Assembly: GCA_030630395.1 (NCBI GenBank)
Contig: DAOVNE010000040.1
Location: 1 to 8,189 of the forward strand
Length of the DNA stretch: 8,189 bases
Source: Candidatus Eiseniibacteriota bacterium
GTDB lineage: Bacteria > Joyebacterota > Joyebacteria > Joyebacterales > Joyebacteraceae
Direction: 5' to 3'
Of the stretch, positions 1 through 6,353 are shown in pieces. The position numbers and the translations under genes are program-made. The notes under the pieces are model-generated. The model did not search any database. It had not been told where the DNA came from and saw only the letters and a list, made by a program, of their open reading frames with translations. How positions within the stretch are numbered: position 1 is the stretch's first letter; each line of letters starts with the position of its first letter.

Positions 1-817
1 CATCGTGCGATAGCGCGAGAACCAGCTCGTCGAGAGTCATCACGCTCGCCGGGACGGTGATTCCGTTCGCCCTCAGCTCGTCCGCAATTGCCATTGCCCG
101 CGGACGCTTGAGCCCCCAGCGCTCGAGGTCGGACGCGGAGCGGAAGAGATCAAGAGGGCGCCCGTCGAACACAAGCTTCGCGGACTCCAGCACGATCACG
201 CGCGTCGCGAGGGCAATCTCCTCGGGGAATTGCGTTACGTGCACGACGGCGCACGAGGCATCCTCCGCGAGACCGGCGATGATGCTCCACACCTCTCGTC
301 GACCGAGAGCGTCGAGGAGCGAGGTCGGTTCATCGAGCAGCAGATAGGTGGGCCGCATTGCCAGCACGGCCGCGACGGCAACACGCTGCTTCTCACCCCC
401 CGAGAGATGATGCGGAGGTCTGTCGCGAAGCGAGCCAAGGCTCAGCTTCGATAGCACGTCCGAGATACGCTCGCGCATCTCGGCTCTGTCCAGTCCGAGG
501 TTCTCCATGCCGAAGGCGATCTCGCGCTCGACCGTGGTGCTGACAAGCTGGTTGTCCGGGTTCTGGAAGATGAGACCTACACGGCGACGAATCTCCCACA
601 CGTGCGTCTCATCCGCCGTATTCAAGTCGTCCACGACGACGCGGCCTGAAGTGGGAAGTCTGAGTCCATTCAACAGTCTCAGGAGCGTCGTCTTCCCGGA
701 GCCGCTGGCCCCTGCGATCGCGACCGATTCCCCGGGACGGATCGAGAGGCTCACGTTCGAAAGCGCAGGCGCCTCCGCTTCATGGTAGGTGAGACCGACG
801 TCTTGCACCTCTATCAA
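1..817 (-). CDS. ecfA: ECF-type ABC transporter ATP-binding protein (EcfA/CbiO-like), C-terminus outside window
   Basis: This is an ATPase subunit that would power an energy-coupling-factor transporter for vitamins or metal ions at the cytoplasmic face of the membrane. 272 residues are visible and the 3' end is cut by the window. Seen in order: an A-loop Tyr11, Walker A GASGSGKT (36-43), a Q-loop FQNPDNQ (84-90) of the form typical of ECF ATPases, signature LSGGEKQR (138-145), and Walker B LLLDEPTSLLD (159-169) with catalytic Glu163. The switch (H-loop) position reads HVTQ, with Gln196 where His is usual. The start is a TTG at 817: AGGAGG sits 7 nt upstream and family alignment begins here. 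The start overlaps the lipoprotein stop as TTGA, so the two genes are probably translationally coupled. The partner EcfT/S genes would lie beyond the window. The substrate cannot be told. A generic CbiO/cobalt-type ATPase is the main alternative name. Confidence 0.88.
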   Translation of the reverse strand, partial: MIEVQDVGLTYHEAEAPALSNVSLSIRPGESVAIAGASGSGKTTLLRLLNGLRLPTSGRVVVDDLNTADETHVWEIRRRVGLIFQNPDNQLVSTTVEREIAFGMENLGLDRAEMRERISDVLSKLSLGSLRDRPPHHLSGGEKQRVAVAAVLAMRPTYLLLDEPTSLLDALGRREVWSIIAGLAEDASCAVVHVTQFPEEIALATRVIVLESAKLVFDGRPLDLFRSASDLERWGLKRPRAMAIADELRANGITVPASVMTLDELVLALSHD

Positions 818-1707
818 GGCGATTCCTCCTGAACGTCTCCTCCAGGCTCCGAGCGATGGTCGGTCTTCTCCAACGCCCCGAGCGGCATGTGTTCTCTGGC
901 CATAGCCTCGGCGACGATCTTACGCGCGGCCGCGGCGCTGCCAGCGAGTTCGATGAGACGTGCTCTGGCGACCTCGGCCCAGTGCCCGGAGGGGAAGCGC
1001 CTCACGTAGCCGTCCAGGGCGACGATGCCGTTCTCAGTCTCTCCCAATTCAAGGAGCGCAACTGCCCGGGCGAATACCGCATCCTCGAGTCCCGGATCGA
1101 GTGCGATCGCGGCATCGAAGCGCTCGATGGCGTCGGCCACTCTTCCCGCGTCGAAGTAGGCTTTGCCCAGGGCAAACTCCTGCAAGGCGTCACCCGCCCT
1201 GACCTCTATGACTTGTTCGAGAACCCGAGCCGCAGTCTCCGGCTCGCCCATCATCAGAAGCACAACGCCCAGGTTGTACCCTGCATCGGCGAACCGGGGG
1301 TCTTGCTTGAGCGCCGCCCCGAACTCGTCAGCCGCTTTCCTCAGCTCTCCTCCGGTGGCGAACGCGATTCCTCGATTGTAGCGGGCCTTTGCGTCGGTCC
1401 TCACAGCGTACCGCGCGATGTCCTCTTCACCCACGGGCACCTCAACAAGCATCCCGGGATTCAGCTGGAAGGCATCGTCCACGCCGTTGACGCCGGCGAG
1501 ATAGGAGGCGACACTTGGGTCTCCGTAGTAGTCGTCGGCGATGCTCGCAAGCGTCTCCCCCTCAGAGACCACGTGCGTCACGATTTCAACAGTGAAGACG
1601 CCGCTCCCGCTGGATCTGGGCGGACCGCCGCAGCCGCTCACCACCACAACCGCAAGAAATGCTGCGGCTACCGCAAACCACCGTCCTGTTTTGCCCAGTT
1701 GTCTCAT
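814..1707 (-). CDS. LysM- and TPR-containing lipoprotein, function unknown
   Basis: The 297-residue protein begins with a lipoprotein signal peptide: basic n-region, hydrophobic stretch (about 11-23) and lipobox VSGC with Cys26 as the likely lipidated residue. A short Gly/Ser/Pro linker leads to one LysM domain (about 45-92: HVVSEGETLASIADDYYGD to VEVPV), which would bind peptidoglycan. About four TPR units follow (about 107-242), with the alternating small and aromatic residues of such repeats (AKARYNRGIAFATGGEL, DAGYNLGVVLLMMGE). TPRs usually mediate protein contacts. The ATG overlaps the dusB stop as ATGA and has a GGAG 5 nt upstream. The downstream ATPase gene overlaps its stop. I infer an envelope scaffold that anchors partners to the cell wall, possibly for assembly or division. 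No specific named gene is recognised. Confidence 0.85.
   Translation of the reverse strand: MRQLGKTGRWFAVAAAFLAVVVVSGCGGPPRSSGSGVFTVEIVTHVVSEGETLASIADDYYGDPSVASYLAGVNGVDDAFQLNPGMLVEVPVGEEDIARYAVRTDAKARYNRGIAFATGGELRKAADEFGAALKQDPRFADAGYNLGVVLLMMGEPETAARVLEQVIEVRAGDALQEFALGKAYFDAGRVADAIERFDAAIALDPGLEDAVFARAVALLELGETENGIVALDGYVRRFPSGHWAEVARARLIELAGSAAAARKIVAEAMAREHMPLGALEKTDHRSEPGGDVQEESP
825..830 (-). promoter_or_regulatory. Shine-Dalgarno site fixing the TTG start of the ABC ATPase
   Basis: A perfect AGGAGG reads on the minus strand inside the last codons of the lipoprotein gene, 7 nt before the TTG at 817. No ATG lies near the expected N-terminus (IEVQDVGLTY follows the start), so this site decides in favour of the rare TTG start. 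Confidence 0.8.
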
Positions 1708-2708
1708 TTCGTCTCCCCCCCGCCGGCGCCCGTCTCCCTGCTCGCGCCGAGTTCAACCAGGGCCTCTCTGATTTTCTCCTTCACGATCTCGGGATCCTCG
1801 ATGATGAGAAGCTCGGCCCTGAGCTTCGAAGCGCTGTGAAAACCTCTGAGATACGCCACGATGTGCTTCCGCATCTCGCGTACACCCCGGCGCACGCCTT
1901 TCGCCTCAACCATGAGATCAAGCTGCTCGATTGCAGTCTCGAGACGTTCGCGCAGTGACGGCTCGGGCGGTGGTTCGGCGCCCGTCATCGCAGCGCGCAC
2001 TTCACGGAAGATCCAGGGGTTGCCGACCGCTCCCCGCCCGATCATGACGGCATCACATCCCGTCGTGTCGATCATGCGGATAGCATCATCTGCGCATCTG
2101 ACATCTCCGTTCCCGATGACGGGGATCCGCACCGACCGCTTGACCTCAGTGATGAGGCTCCAATCGGCCGTCCCGCTGAAGCTCTGAGCCCTTGTCCTCG
2201 GGTGGATCGTTATCGCAGAGGCCCCAAGCTCCTCGATGAACCCGGCCACATCGGGCGCGTTGATCGAGTCCTCGTCCCACCCGCTTCTGATCTTGACGGT
2301 CACGGGCCGGGACGTCGACTCAATGAGAGCCCGAACGACCTCCTGCATCAACACCGGATCGCGCATGAGAGCGGAGCCCGAACCGGACTTCACGACCTTT
2401 TTCGCCGGACACCCGGCATTGAGATCGATGACGTCGGGACCCATCCCATCCAGGATGCGCGCCGCCTCAGCAACGGACTCGGGATTCGCCCCGAAGAGCT
2501 GAAAGACGATCGGACGCTCCTCCTCGACGAAATCGAGGAACTCGAACGTACGCTGACTCTCCCGGATCGTCCCTTCGGCGCTAACCATCTCCGTCCAGAC
2601 GAGCGACGCGCCCATCCGGCGACAGAGCCTGCGCATCGGGCTGTCGGTCAGCCCGGCCAGCGGCCCCAGGATGAGTGGGGGATCTATGACAAGATTTCCT
2701 ATTCTCAT
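1704..2708 (-). CDS. dusB: tRNA-dihydrouridine synthase (DusB family)
   Basis: The enzyme is a cytosolic flavoprotein that reduces specific uridines in the tRNA D-loop to dihydrouridine using FMN and NADPH. At 334 residues it has the usual Dus length. The TIM barrel shows PLAGLTDSPMRRL (16-28), TEMVSAEG (39-46), QLFGANP (70-76) and the hallmark DLNAGCPAKKV (95-105) with catalytic Cys100. FMN and tRNA contact motifs follow: VKIRSGW (138-144), IHPRTR (168-173), VIGNGDV (197-203) and IGRGAVGNPWIF (from 223). The C-terminal helical domain contains the MRKHIVAYLRGF segment characteristic of DusB. The start MRIGNL matches how DusB proteins begin. There is no Shine-Dalgarno; a promoter places the transcript start next to the ATG. 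The gene heads an operon and its stop overlaps the lipoprotein start. In many Proteobacteria dusB precedes fis; that is not so here. Confidence 0.95.
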   Translation of the reverse strand: MRIGNLVIDPPLILGPLAGLTDSPMRRLCRRMGASLVWTEMVSAEGTIRESQRTFEFLDFVEEERPIVFQLFGANPESVAEAARILDGMGPDVIDLNAGCPAKKVVKSGSGSALMRDPVLMQEVVRALIESTSRPVTVKIRSGWDEDSINAPDVAGFIEELGASAITIHPRTRAQSFSGTADWSLITEVKRSVRIPVIGNGDVRCADDAIRMIDTTGCDAVMIGRGAVGNPWIFREVRAAMTGAEPPPEPSLRERLETAIEQLDLMVEAKGVRRGVREMRKHIVAYLRGFHSASKLRAELLIIEDPEIVKEKIREALVELGASRETGAGGGETK

Positions 2709-2715
2709 TGTCCGA

Positions 2716-2745
2716 AGTATATTGCCCCACTGTACAGGGCGTCAA
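2716..2745 (-). promoter_or_regulatory. Sigma-70-type promoter of the dusB operon
   Basis: On the minus strand TTGACG (2745-2740) and TATACT (2721-2716) are separated by 18 bp. Each hexamer matches 5 of 6 consensus bases. Counting from the -10 box puts +1 at the A of base 2709, one base before the dusB ATG (2708), so the mRNA should be leaderless or nearly so. The -35 element begins within the tail of the preceding terminator. Identification is by consensus only. Confidence 0.75.
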
Positions 2746-2775
2746 GAAGACGGGGCGGCCTTTCCGACCGCCCCG
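2746..2775 (-). terminator. Intrinsic terminator after the S41 protease gene
   Basis: A perfect 8-bp GC stem (CGGGGCGG, 2751-2758, with CCGCCCCG, 2768-2775) closes a 9-nt loop. On the minus strand it is followed by the T-rich tail TCTTCTTG. It lies about 40 bp downstream of the protease stop (2816), where the block-2 transcript would be expected to end. The tail is interrupted by C, so termination may be partial. The stem is symmetric, but on the plus strand the flank is GCGTGGC, so it fits only minus-strand transcription. Confidence 0.8.
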
Positions 2776-2815
2776 CGTGGCATCTACTGCAGAGTTCAAG
2801 GGGTTGCCAGACGAG

Positions 2816-4393
2816 CTACTCCTCCGCTTCCACGGATTCCTCGGCCAGCGTGAAGAGATCCGCCAGGCCCTCGGCGCCACCCGCGATCTCCGCGGTCCGA
2901 CTGAGCTGTCCGTCACCCTCGATGGCAACAATGTAGGCCTCGGTTCTGCCGTACAACTTACGAGCGAGGTCGCGCCGCATGGAAAGCTCGATCTCATCGC
3001 GGTGCTCCTCAAGCACGTCAGCATCGAACTCGAAGCCGTCTCTCTCCAGGAACTCGAGGAACGCGCTCCACAAGGCATCATCGACTTCGATGGCGCCGCT
3101 GCCGAGCTCATGCTCCGACAGGTAGTGGATGGCGAATTCGAAGTACTCCTCGCGACGCTCGAGATCGACGGCAATGTCGGATCTCCGCGTGCCCTCTATC
3201 TTGACGTCGGGGATGATCCCGCCGCCGCCGTAGACGATCCGTCCGGCCGCCGTCGCATACTGAGGTCTTGTCTCATCCTCATCTTCGCCTTCGGCCACGT
3301 CCGCGTTCGGATCCCACCGCTCGGGCTTCTCAATGAGTCTGCCGCTCGCCGTGTACCACTTGGCGGTCGTCAGCTTGATGGCGCAGTCCTTCGTATACGG
3401 CTTGAGCCGCATGAGCGTCTGAACGGAACCCTTGCCGAAACTTGTCGTTCCGACGACGATGCCCCGGTCCCAGTCCTGGATGGCGCCGGCGACGATCTCC
3501 GATGCGCTCGCGCTACCGCCATTGATGAGAACCACGATCGGGAAGTCTCTCGAAAAGCGCGCCGGCCGTCTTGCGTAGAACTCCTTGTTCTGCTCACGGA
3601 GACGCCCCCGCGTGCTCACGACCAGCTCCCCGGCCTCGAGGAAGACGTCACTCACATCGACGGCCTGAGAGAGAAGACCTCCGGGATTGCTCCTGAGATC
3701 CACGATCAGAGATCGCATCCCCTCCCCTTCGAGGTCGTCGAGCCTCTCGGAAAGCTCGTCCGCGGTCGTGCGGGCGAATCGCGAGATACGCACATACCCA
3801 ACATCGCCATCCATGATGAAGGCGTAGGGCACGCTGTCGATTCTGATGATGTCTCTCGTAACGGTGTACTCAAGAAGGTCCTCGAGTCCTTCACGATGGA
3901 TCGTGATAGCGACCTTCGTACCGGGCTCGCCGCGGAGGGTTCCGATGGCCTCGTCGACTGTGATCCCTATCGTCGACTCGCCCTCGATGGCAACTATGCG
4001 ATCACCGGACTGAATACCAAGATCGTATGCTGGTGTTCCCTCTATCGGACTGACGACCGTCAGCACACCGTCTCTGACGGCTATCTGAATGCCCAATCCC
4101 CCGAACTCACCCTCCGTCGACACCTTGAAGTCCCCGAAGGACTCCTCATCAAGGAACATGGAGTACGGATCGAGACTGGCAAGCATCCCCCGCACCGCTC
4201 CGTACATCAACTCCTTGGCATCCACGTCCTCGACGTACGCCCGCTCCACTTTTGAGAGCGCGTCAGTGAAGAGATCGAGATACGTGTAGAGATCACCGCG
4301 CGCGCTTACGCGCTCGACCGTCCACGCGCCGAGGAGAACCCCGACGATGAGTGCCACGAGCACCGGCGCGAACCGGCGGAATCGTCTCGTCAT
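2816..4393 (-). CDS. ctpA: S41-family C-terminal processing peptidase (CtpA/Prc-like)
   Basis: This is an envelope serine protease that clips or degrades proteins from their C-termini outside the cytoplasmic membrane. The product is 525 residues from the chosen start. A basic N-terminus and one hydrophobic segment (about 8-26) form a signal anchor. A PDZ domain (about 93-168, FGGLGIQIAVRDG to SGDRIVAIEG) binds substrate tails. The protease core carries NGGSASASEI with nucleophile Ser296 and SFGKGSVQT with general base Lys321 and Gln325; the 25-residue Ser-Lys spacing is that of CtpB. The GRIVYGGGGIIPD motif follows an acidic insert (AEGEDEDE). A tail of about 125 residues, largely helical in character, ends the protein. 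I chose the second ATG (4393) over the one at 4402, because AGGAG lies 9 nt before 4393 but directly abuts 4402. The start is 1 nt after the tmk stop, and a terminator follows the gene. Confidence 0.93.
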   Translation of the reverse strand: MTRRFRRFAPVLVALIVGVLLGAWTVERVSARGDLYTYLDLFTDALSKVERAYVEDVDAKELMYGAVRGMLASLDPYSMFLDEESFGDFKVSTEGEFGGLGIQIAVRDGVLTVVSPIEGTPAYDLGIQSGDRIVAIEGESTIGITVDEAIGTLRGEPGTKVAITIHREGLEDLLEYTVTRDIIRIDSVPYAFIMDGDVGYVRISRFARTTADELSERLDDLEGEGMRSLIVDLRSNPGGLLSQAVDVSDVFLEAGELVVSTRGRLREQNKEFYARRPARFSRDFPIVVLINGGSASASEIVAGAIQDWDRGIVVGTTSFGKGSVQTLMRLKPYTKDCAIKLTTAKWYTASGRLIEKPERWDPNADVAEGEDEDETRPQYATAAGRIVYGGGGIIPDVKIEGTRRSDIAVDLERREEYFEFAIHYLSEHELGSGAIEVDDALWSAFLEFLERDGFEFDADVLEEHRDEIELSMRRDLARKLYGRTEAYIVAIEGDGQLSRTAEIAGGAEGLADLFTLAEESVEAEE

Positions 4394-4394
4394 G

Positions 4395-5081
4395 TTAGTC
4401 ATCTCCTGGGTGTGTTCTGTTCCGTTCCATCAGCCGATCATCCACCCGCGATGCTATCTCGCGAGCCAGCTCTTCAATGTGGCCTCTCGCGTCGAGAACC
4501 GCAAACCGCTCGGGATCCCGAGCGGCCTCATCGAGGTATGCCTGCCTGACCGCCCCGTGGAATTCGATCGTCTCACTCTCGATCCGGTCCCGTGACGCAA
4601 CCTCGCCACCTTCCTGGATCCTGCCGTCGAGACGCCCGAGACCCTCCCCTGCGTCCAGATCGAGGAGGAAGCTTATGTCAGGTTTGACGCCGCCTGTCGC
4701 CGTTTCGTTCAACGAGCGGACAAGATCAGCCCCGAGCCCGCGCCCCCCACCCTGGTAGGCCACGCTTGCATCGCCGAAGCGGTCGGATATGACAACGGCG
4801 CCTCTCGCGAGAGCCGGAACAATGACATGGGCTACATGCTCGGCCCTGGAGGCCAGATAGAGGAATAGCTCCGTCTCAGCGCGCATGCCGGTCTGACCGA
4901 CATCAAGGAGGATCTCGCGAAGGCGTTCACCGAGAGCCGTTCCCCCGGGTTCACGAGTGAGCACCACTTCTATACCGCGGGCCTCGAGATGCTCGACCAG
5001 GAGCCGAGTCTGTGTCGACTTGCCGCAGCCTTCGACACCCTCAAACGTGATGAAAAGCCCTGTTCGCTCCCGCTCGCTCAT
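4395..5081 (-). CDS. tmk: Thymidylate kinase
   Basis: Tmk phosphorylates dTMP to dTDP with ATP in the cytosol, an essential step to dTTP. The 228-residue product shows a P-loop GVEGCGKST (15-23), the TREPGGT motif (42-48), SDRFGDASVAYQGGGRG (99-115) with the DR pair at 100-101 for nucleotide binding, and a LID-like region SRDRIESETIEFHGAVRQAYL near residues 160-180. The size and motif order are normal for the family, although the protein is slightly longer than the usual 205-215 residues. An upstream TTG at 5096 is in frame, but a GGAG 9 nt before the ATG at 5081 supports this start. A 124-nt gap with a strong hairpin separates it from ino1. The protease gene starts 1 nt after its TAA. Confidence 0.95.
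   Translation of the reverse strand: MSERERTGLFITFEGVEGCGKSTQTRLLVEHLEARGIEVVLTREPGGTALGERLREILLDVGQTGMRAETELFLYLASRAEHVAHVIVPALARGAVVISDRFGDASVAYQGGGRGLGADLVRSLNETATGGVKPDISFLLDLDAGEGLGRLDGRIQEGGEVASRDRIESETIEFHGAVRQAYLDEAARDPERFAVLDARGHIEELAREIASRVDDRLMERNRTHPGDD
4403..4407 (-). promoter_or_regulatory. Shine-Dalgarno site choosing the ctpA start at 4393
   Basis: AGGAG reads on the minus strand within the last codons of tmk. It is 9 nt upstream of the ATG at 4393 but has no spacing at all to the in-frame ATG at 4402, which argues for the shorter product (MTRRFRRF...). Confidence 0.7.
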
Positions 5082-5090
5082 GGCTTCCGT

Positions 5091-5094
5091 CTCC
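5091..5094 (-). promoter_or_regulatory. Shine-Dalgarno site choosing the tmk start at 5081
   Basis: GGAG on the minus strand lies 9 nt upstream of the ATG at 5081. It overlaps the last base of the alternative in-frame TTG (5096-5094), which therefore cannot use it. Confidence 0.6.
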
Positions 5095-5114
5095 AATCGC
5101 CGACCCCTGTTAGC

Positions 5115-5145
5115 ACTTCAGGTCGGACACCTTCCGACCTGAAGT
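5115..5145 (-). repeat. Perfect 13-bp inverted repeat (hairpin) between ino1 and tmk
   Basis: Arms ACTTCAGGTCGGA (5115-5127) and TCCGACCTGAAGT (5133-5145) are exact reverse complements around a 5-nt loop. In minus-strand RNA the stem ends 33 nt before the tmk ATG and is followed by GCTAACAGGGG, with no U-run. It may be a non-canonical terminator, an mRNA-stabilising structure after ino1, or a structure that limits tmk translation. The sequence alone cannot separate these. The DNA palindrome could also bind a dimeric regulator. Confidence 0.85.
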
Positions 5146-5160
5146 TCGCGACTCCCCGTG

Positions 5161-5198
5161 CGCGTACGCGACCGAAGCCCAATGGGTCGCGCGCGACC
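5161..5198. repeat. Two adjacent CG-rich palindromes downstream of ino1
   Basis: CGCGTACGCG (5161-5170) and GGTCGCGCGCGACC (5185-5198) are perfect palindromes 14 bp apart in the ino1-tmk gap. Both carry a GGTCGCG half-element on the minus strand. GC-rich sequence produces such palindromes fairly easily, so a role is not certain. Confidence 0.5.
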
Positions 5199-5205
5199 AA
5201 GCCTG

Positions 5206-6312
5206 CTACTTCCCGGTCGCCTTCTGAGTCTTCTGCCCGTACTTGGCGATGTACGCCTCGGTCTTCGTCCGCGCATCGTAGTCGGTGAACTGCTTGGGCG
5301 GCGACTTGAAGAAGTACGATGACGGTGCGTCGATGGCGCCTGAGAGACCGTTGTCGAGCGCGAGCTTCATGCACCGGACAGCATCGATCATGACGCCTGC
5401 CGAATTCGGCGAGTCCCAGACCTCGAGCTTCAGTTCAACATTGAGCGGCACATCCCCGAACGTGCGCCCCTCCATCCGGACGTACGCCCACTTGCGGTCA
5501 GAGAGCCACTCGATGTAGTCCGAGGGACCGATGTGAACGTTGCTCGCTCCGATATCGTAGTCGAGCTGGGATGTTACGGCGTTGGTCTTTGATATCTTCT
5601 TCGATTCCAGTCTGGAGCGCTCGAGCATGTTGAGGAAATCGGTGTTCCCGCCGACGTTGAGCTGACTCGTCCGTTCGAGACGAACGCCACGTTCTCTGAA
5701 GAGCGTGGTCAGCACGCGATGCACGATGGTGGCGCCGACCTGCGACTTGACGTCATCCCCCATCACGGGCAAGCCCTTCTTCTTGAAGCGCTGCTGCCAG
5801 TAGGGTTCGCGCGCGATGAAGACCGGGATCCCATTAACGAAGCCGCACCCGGCCTCCAGGATCTGCTCAACGTACCATTTCGTTGCCTCTTCGCTCCCGA
5901 CCGGGAGGAAGCTGAGCACGACATCTGTCTTGGTGTCCTTGAGAAGCCCCACGATGTCATCAGTCGGACCGGGCGCCTTCTCGATGATCTCTGACAGGTA
6001 CTTCCCGAGTCCGTCGTGCGTCATACCCCTCGCCACCGGCACACCTAGTTTCGGCACGTCGCTGAACTTGTACGTGTTGTTCGGTTTCGTGAAGATGGCC
6101 TCGGACAGATCCTTGCCGACCTTATTCTTGTCGATATCGATGGCTGCCGAGAATTCGATATCGCTGATGTGATACCCGCCGAGATTGACGTGCATGAGCC
6201 CCGGAACGAACTCGTCGTCAGCTGCGTTCTTGTAGAACTCCACGCCCTGAACGAGTGACGATGAGCAATTCCCAACGCCGATGATCGCTACCCTTACCTT
6301 CTTCTTGCCCAT
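5206..6312 (-). CDS. ino1: Inositol-3-phosphate synthase (myo-inositol-1-phosphate synthase)
   Basis: Ino1 is an NAD-dependent cytosolic isomerase that turns glucose 6-phosphate into 1D-myo-inositol 3-phosphate, the entry step to inositol compounds. The 368-residue product has the short bacterial/archaeal (M. tuberculosis type) length rather than the more than 500 residues of eukaryotic enzymes. Visible motifs are the N-terminal nucleotide-binding loop GVGNCSSS (12-19), [13 protein letters not shown] (183-195), NVGGNTDF (219-226), [18 protein letters not shown] (265-282) with a likely catalytic Lys274, and [13 protein letters not shown] (294-306) with conserved Lys295. The ATG has GGGGGT 8 nt upstream. 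It lies 41 nt after the phosphatidyltransferase gene, almost certainly in the same transcript, so enzyme and user of inositol phosphate are made together. No internal oddity was seen. Confidence 0.96.
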   Translation of the reverse strand: MGKKKVRVAIIGVGNCSSSLVQGVEFYKNAADDEFVPGLMHVNLGGYHISDIEFSAAIDIDKNKVGKDLSEAIFTKPNNTYKFSDVPKLGVPVARGMTHDGLGKYLSEIIEKAPGPTDDIVGLLKDTKTDVVLSFLPVGSEEATKWYVEQILEAGCGFVNGIPVFIAREPYWQQRFKKKGLPVMGDDVKSQVGATIVHRVLTTLFRERGVRLERTSQLNVGGNTDFLNMLERSRLESKKISKTNAVTSQLDYDIGASNVHIGPSDYIEWLSDRKWAYVRMEGRTFGDVPLNVELKLEVWDSPNSAGVMIDAVRCMKLALDNGLSGAIDAPSSYFFKSPPKQFTDYDARTKTEAYIAKYGQKTQKATGK

Positions 6313-6353
6313 CGAAGGTTACCCCCGGTATGTGACCGCGTTTGAGTCTGTTC

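Noticed and set aside
856..1839. 327-codon plus-strand open frame opposite the lipoprotein gene
   Set aside because: It runs across the ends of two clear minus-strand genes, has no recognisable motif, and has shadow-like composition.
2202..2936. 244-codon plus-strand open frame across dusB, its promoter and the end of ctpA
   Set aside because: It spans a promoter, a terminator and two opposite-strand genes with strong family motifs. There is no ribosome site or family match.
2581..3174. 197-codon minus-strand frame overlapping the end of ctpA and the dusB start
   Set aside because: It is Ser/Arg-rich out-of-frame translation of ctpA that crosses the terminator; no function can be seen.
2708..4255. 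515-codon plus-strand open frame opposite the S41 protease gene
   Set aside because: It is antisense to a gene with intact catalytic motifs, shows no domain, starts with TTG inside the dusB promoter, and is Arg/Asp-rich as expected for a complement frame of GC-rich coding DNA.
5078..5374. 98-codon minus-strand frame over the ino1-tmk gap
   Set aside because: It is mostly an out-of-frame reading of the ino1 3' end and has no motif. The gap is better explained by the palindromes.
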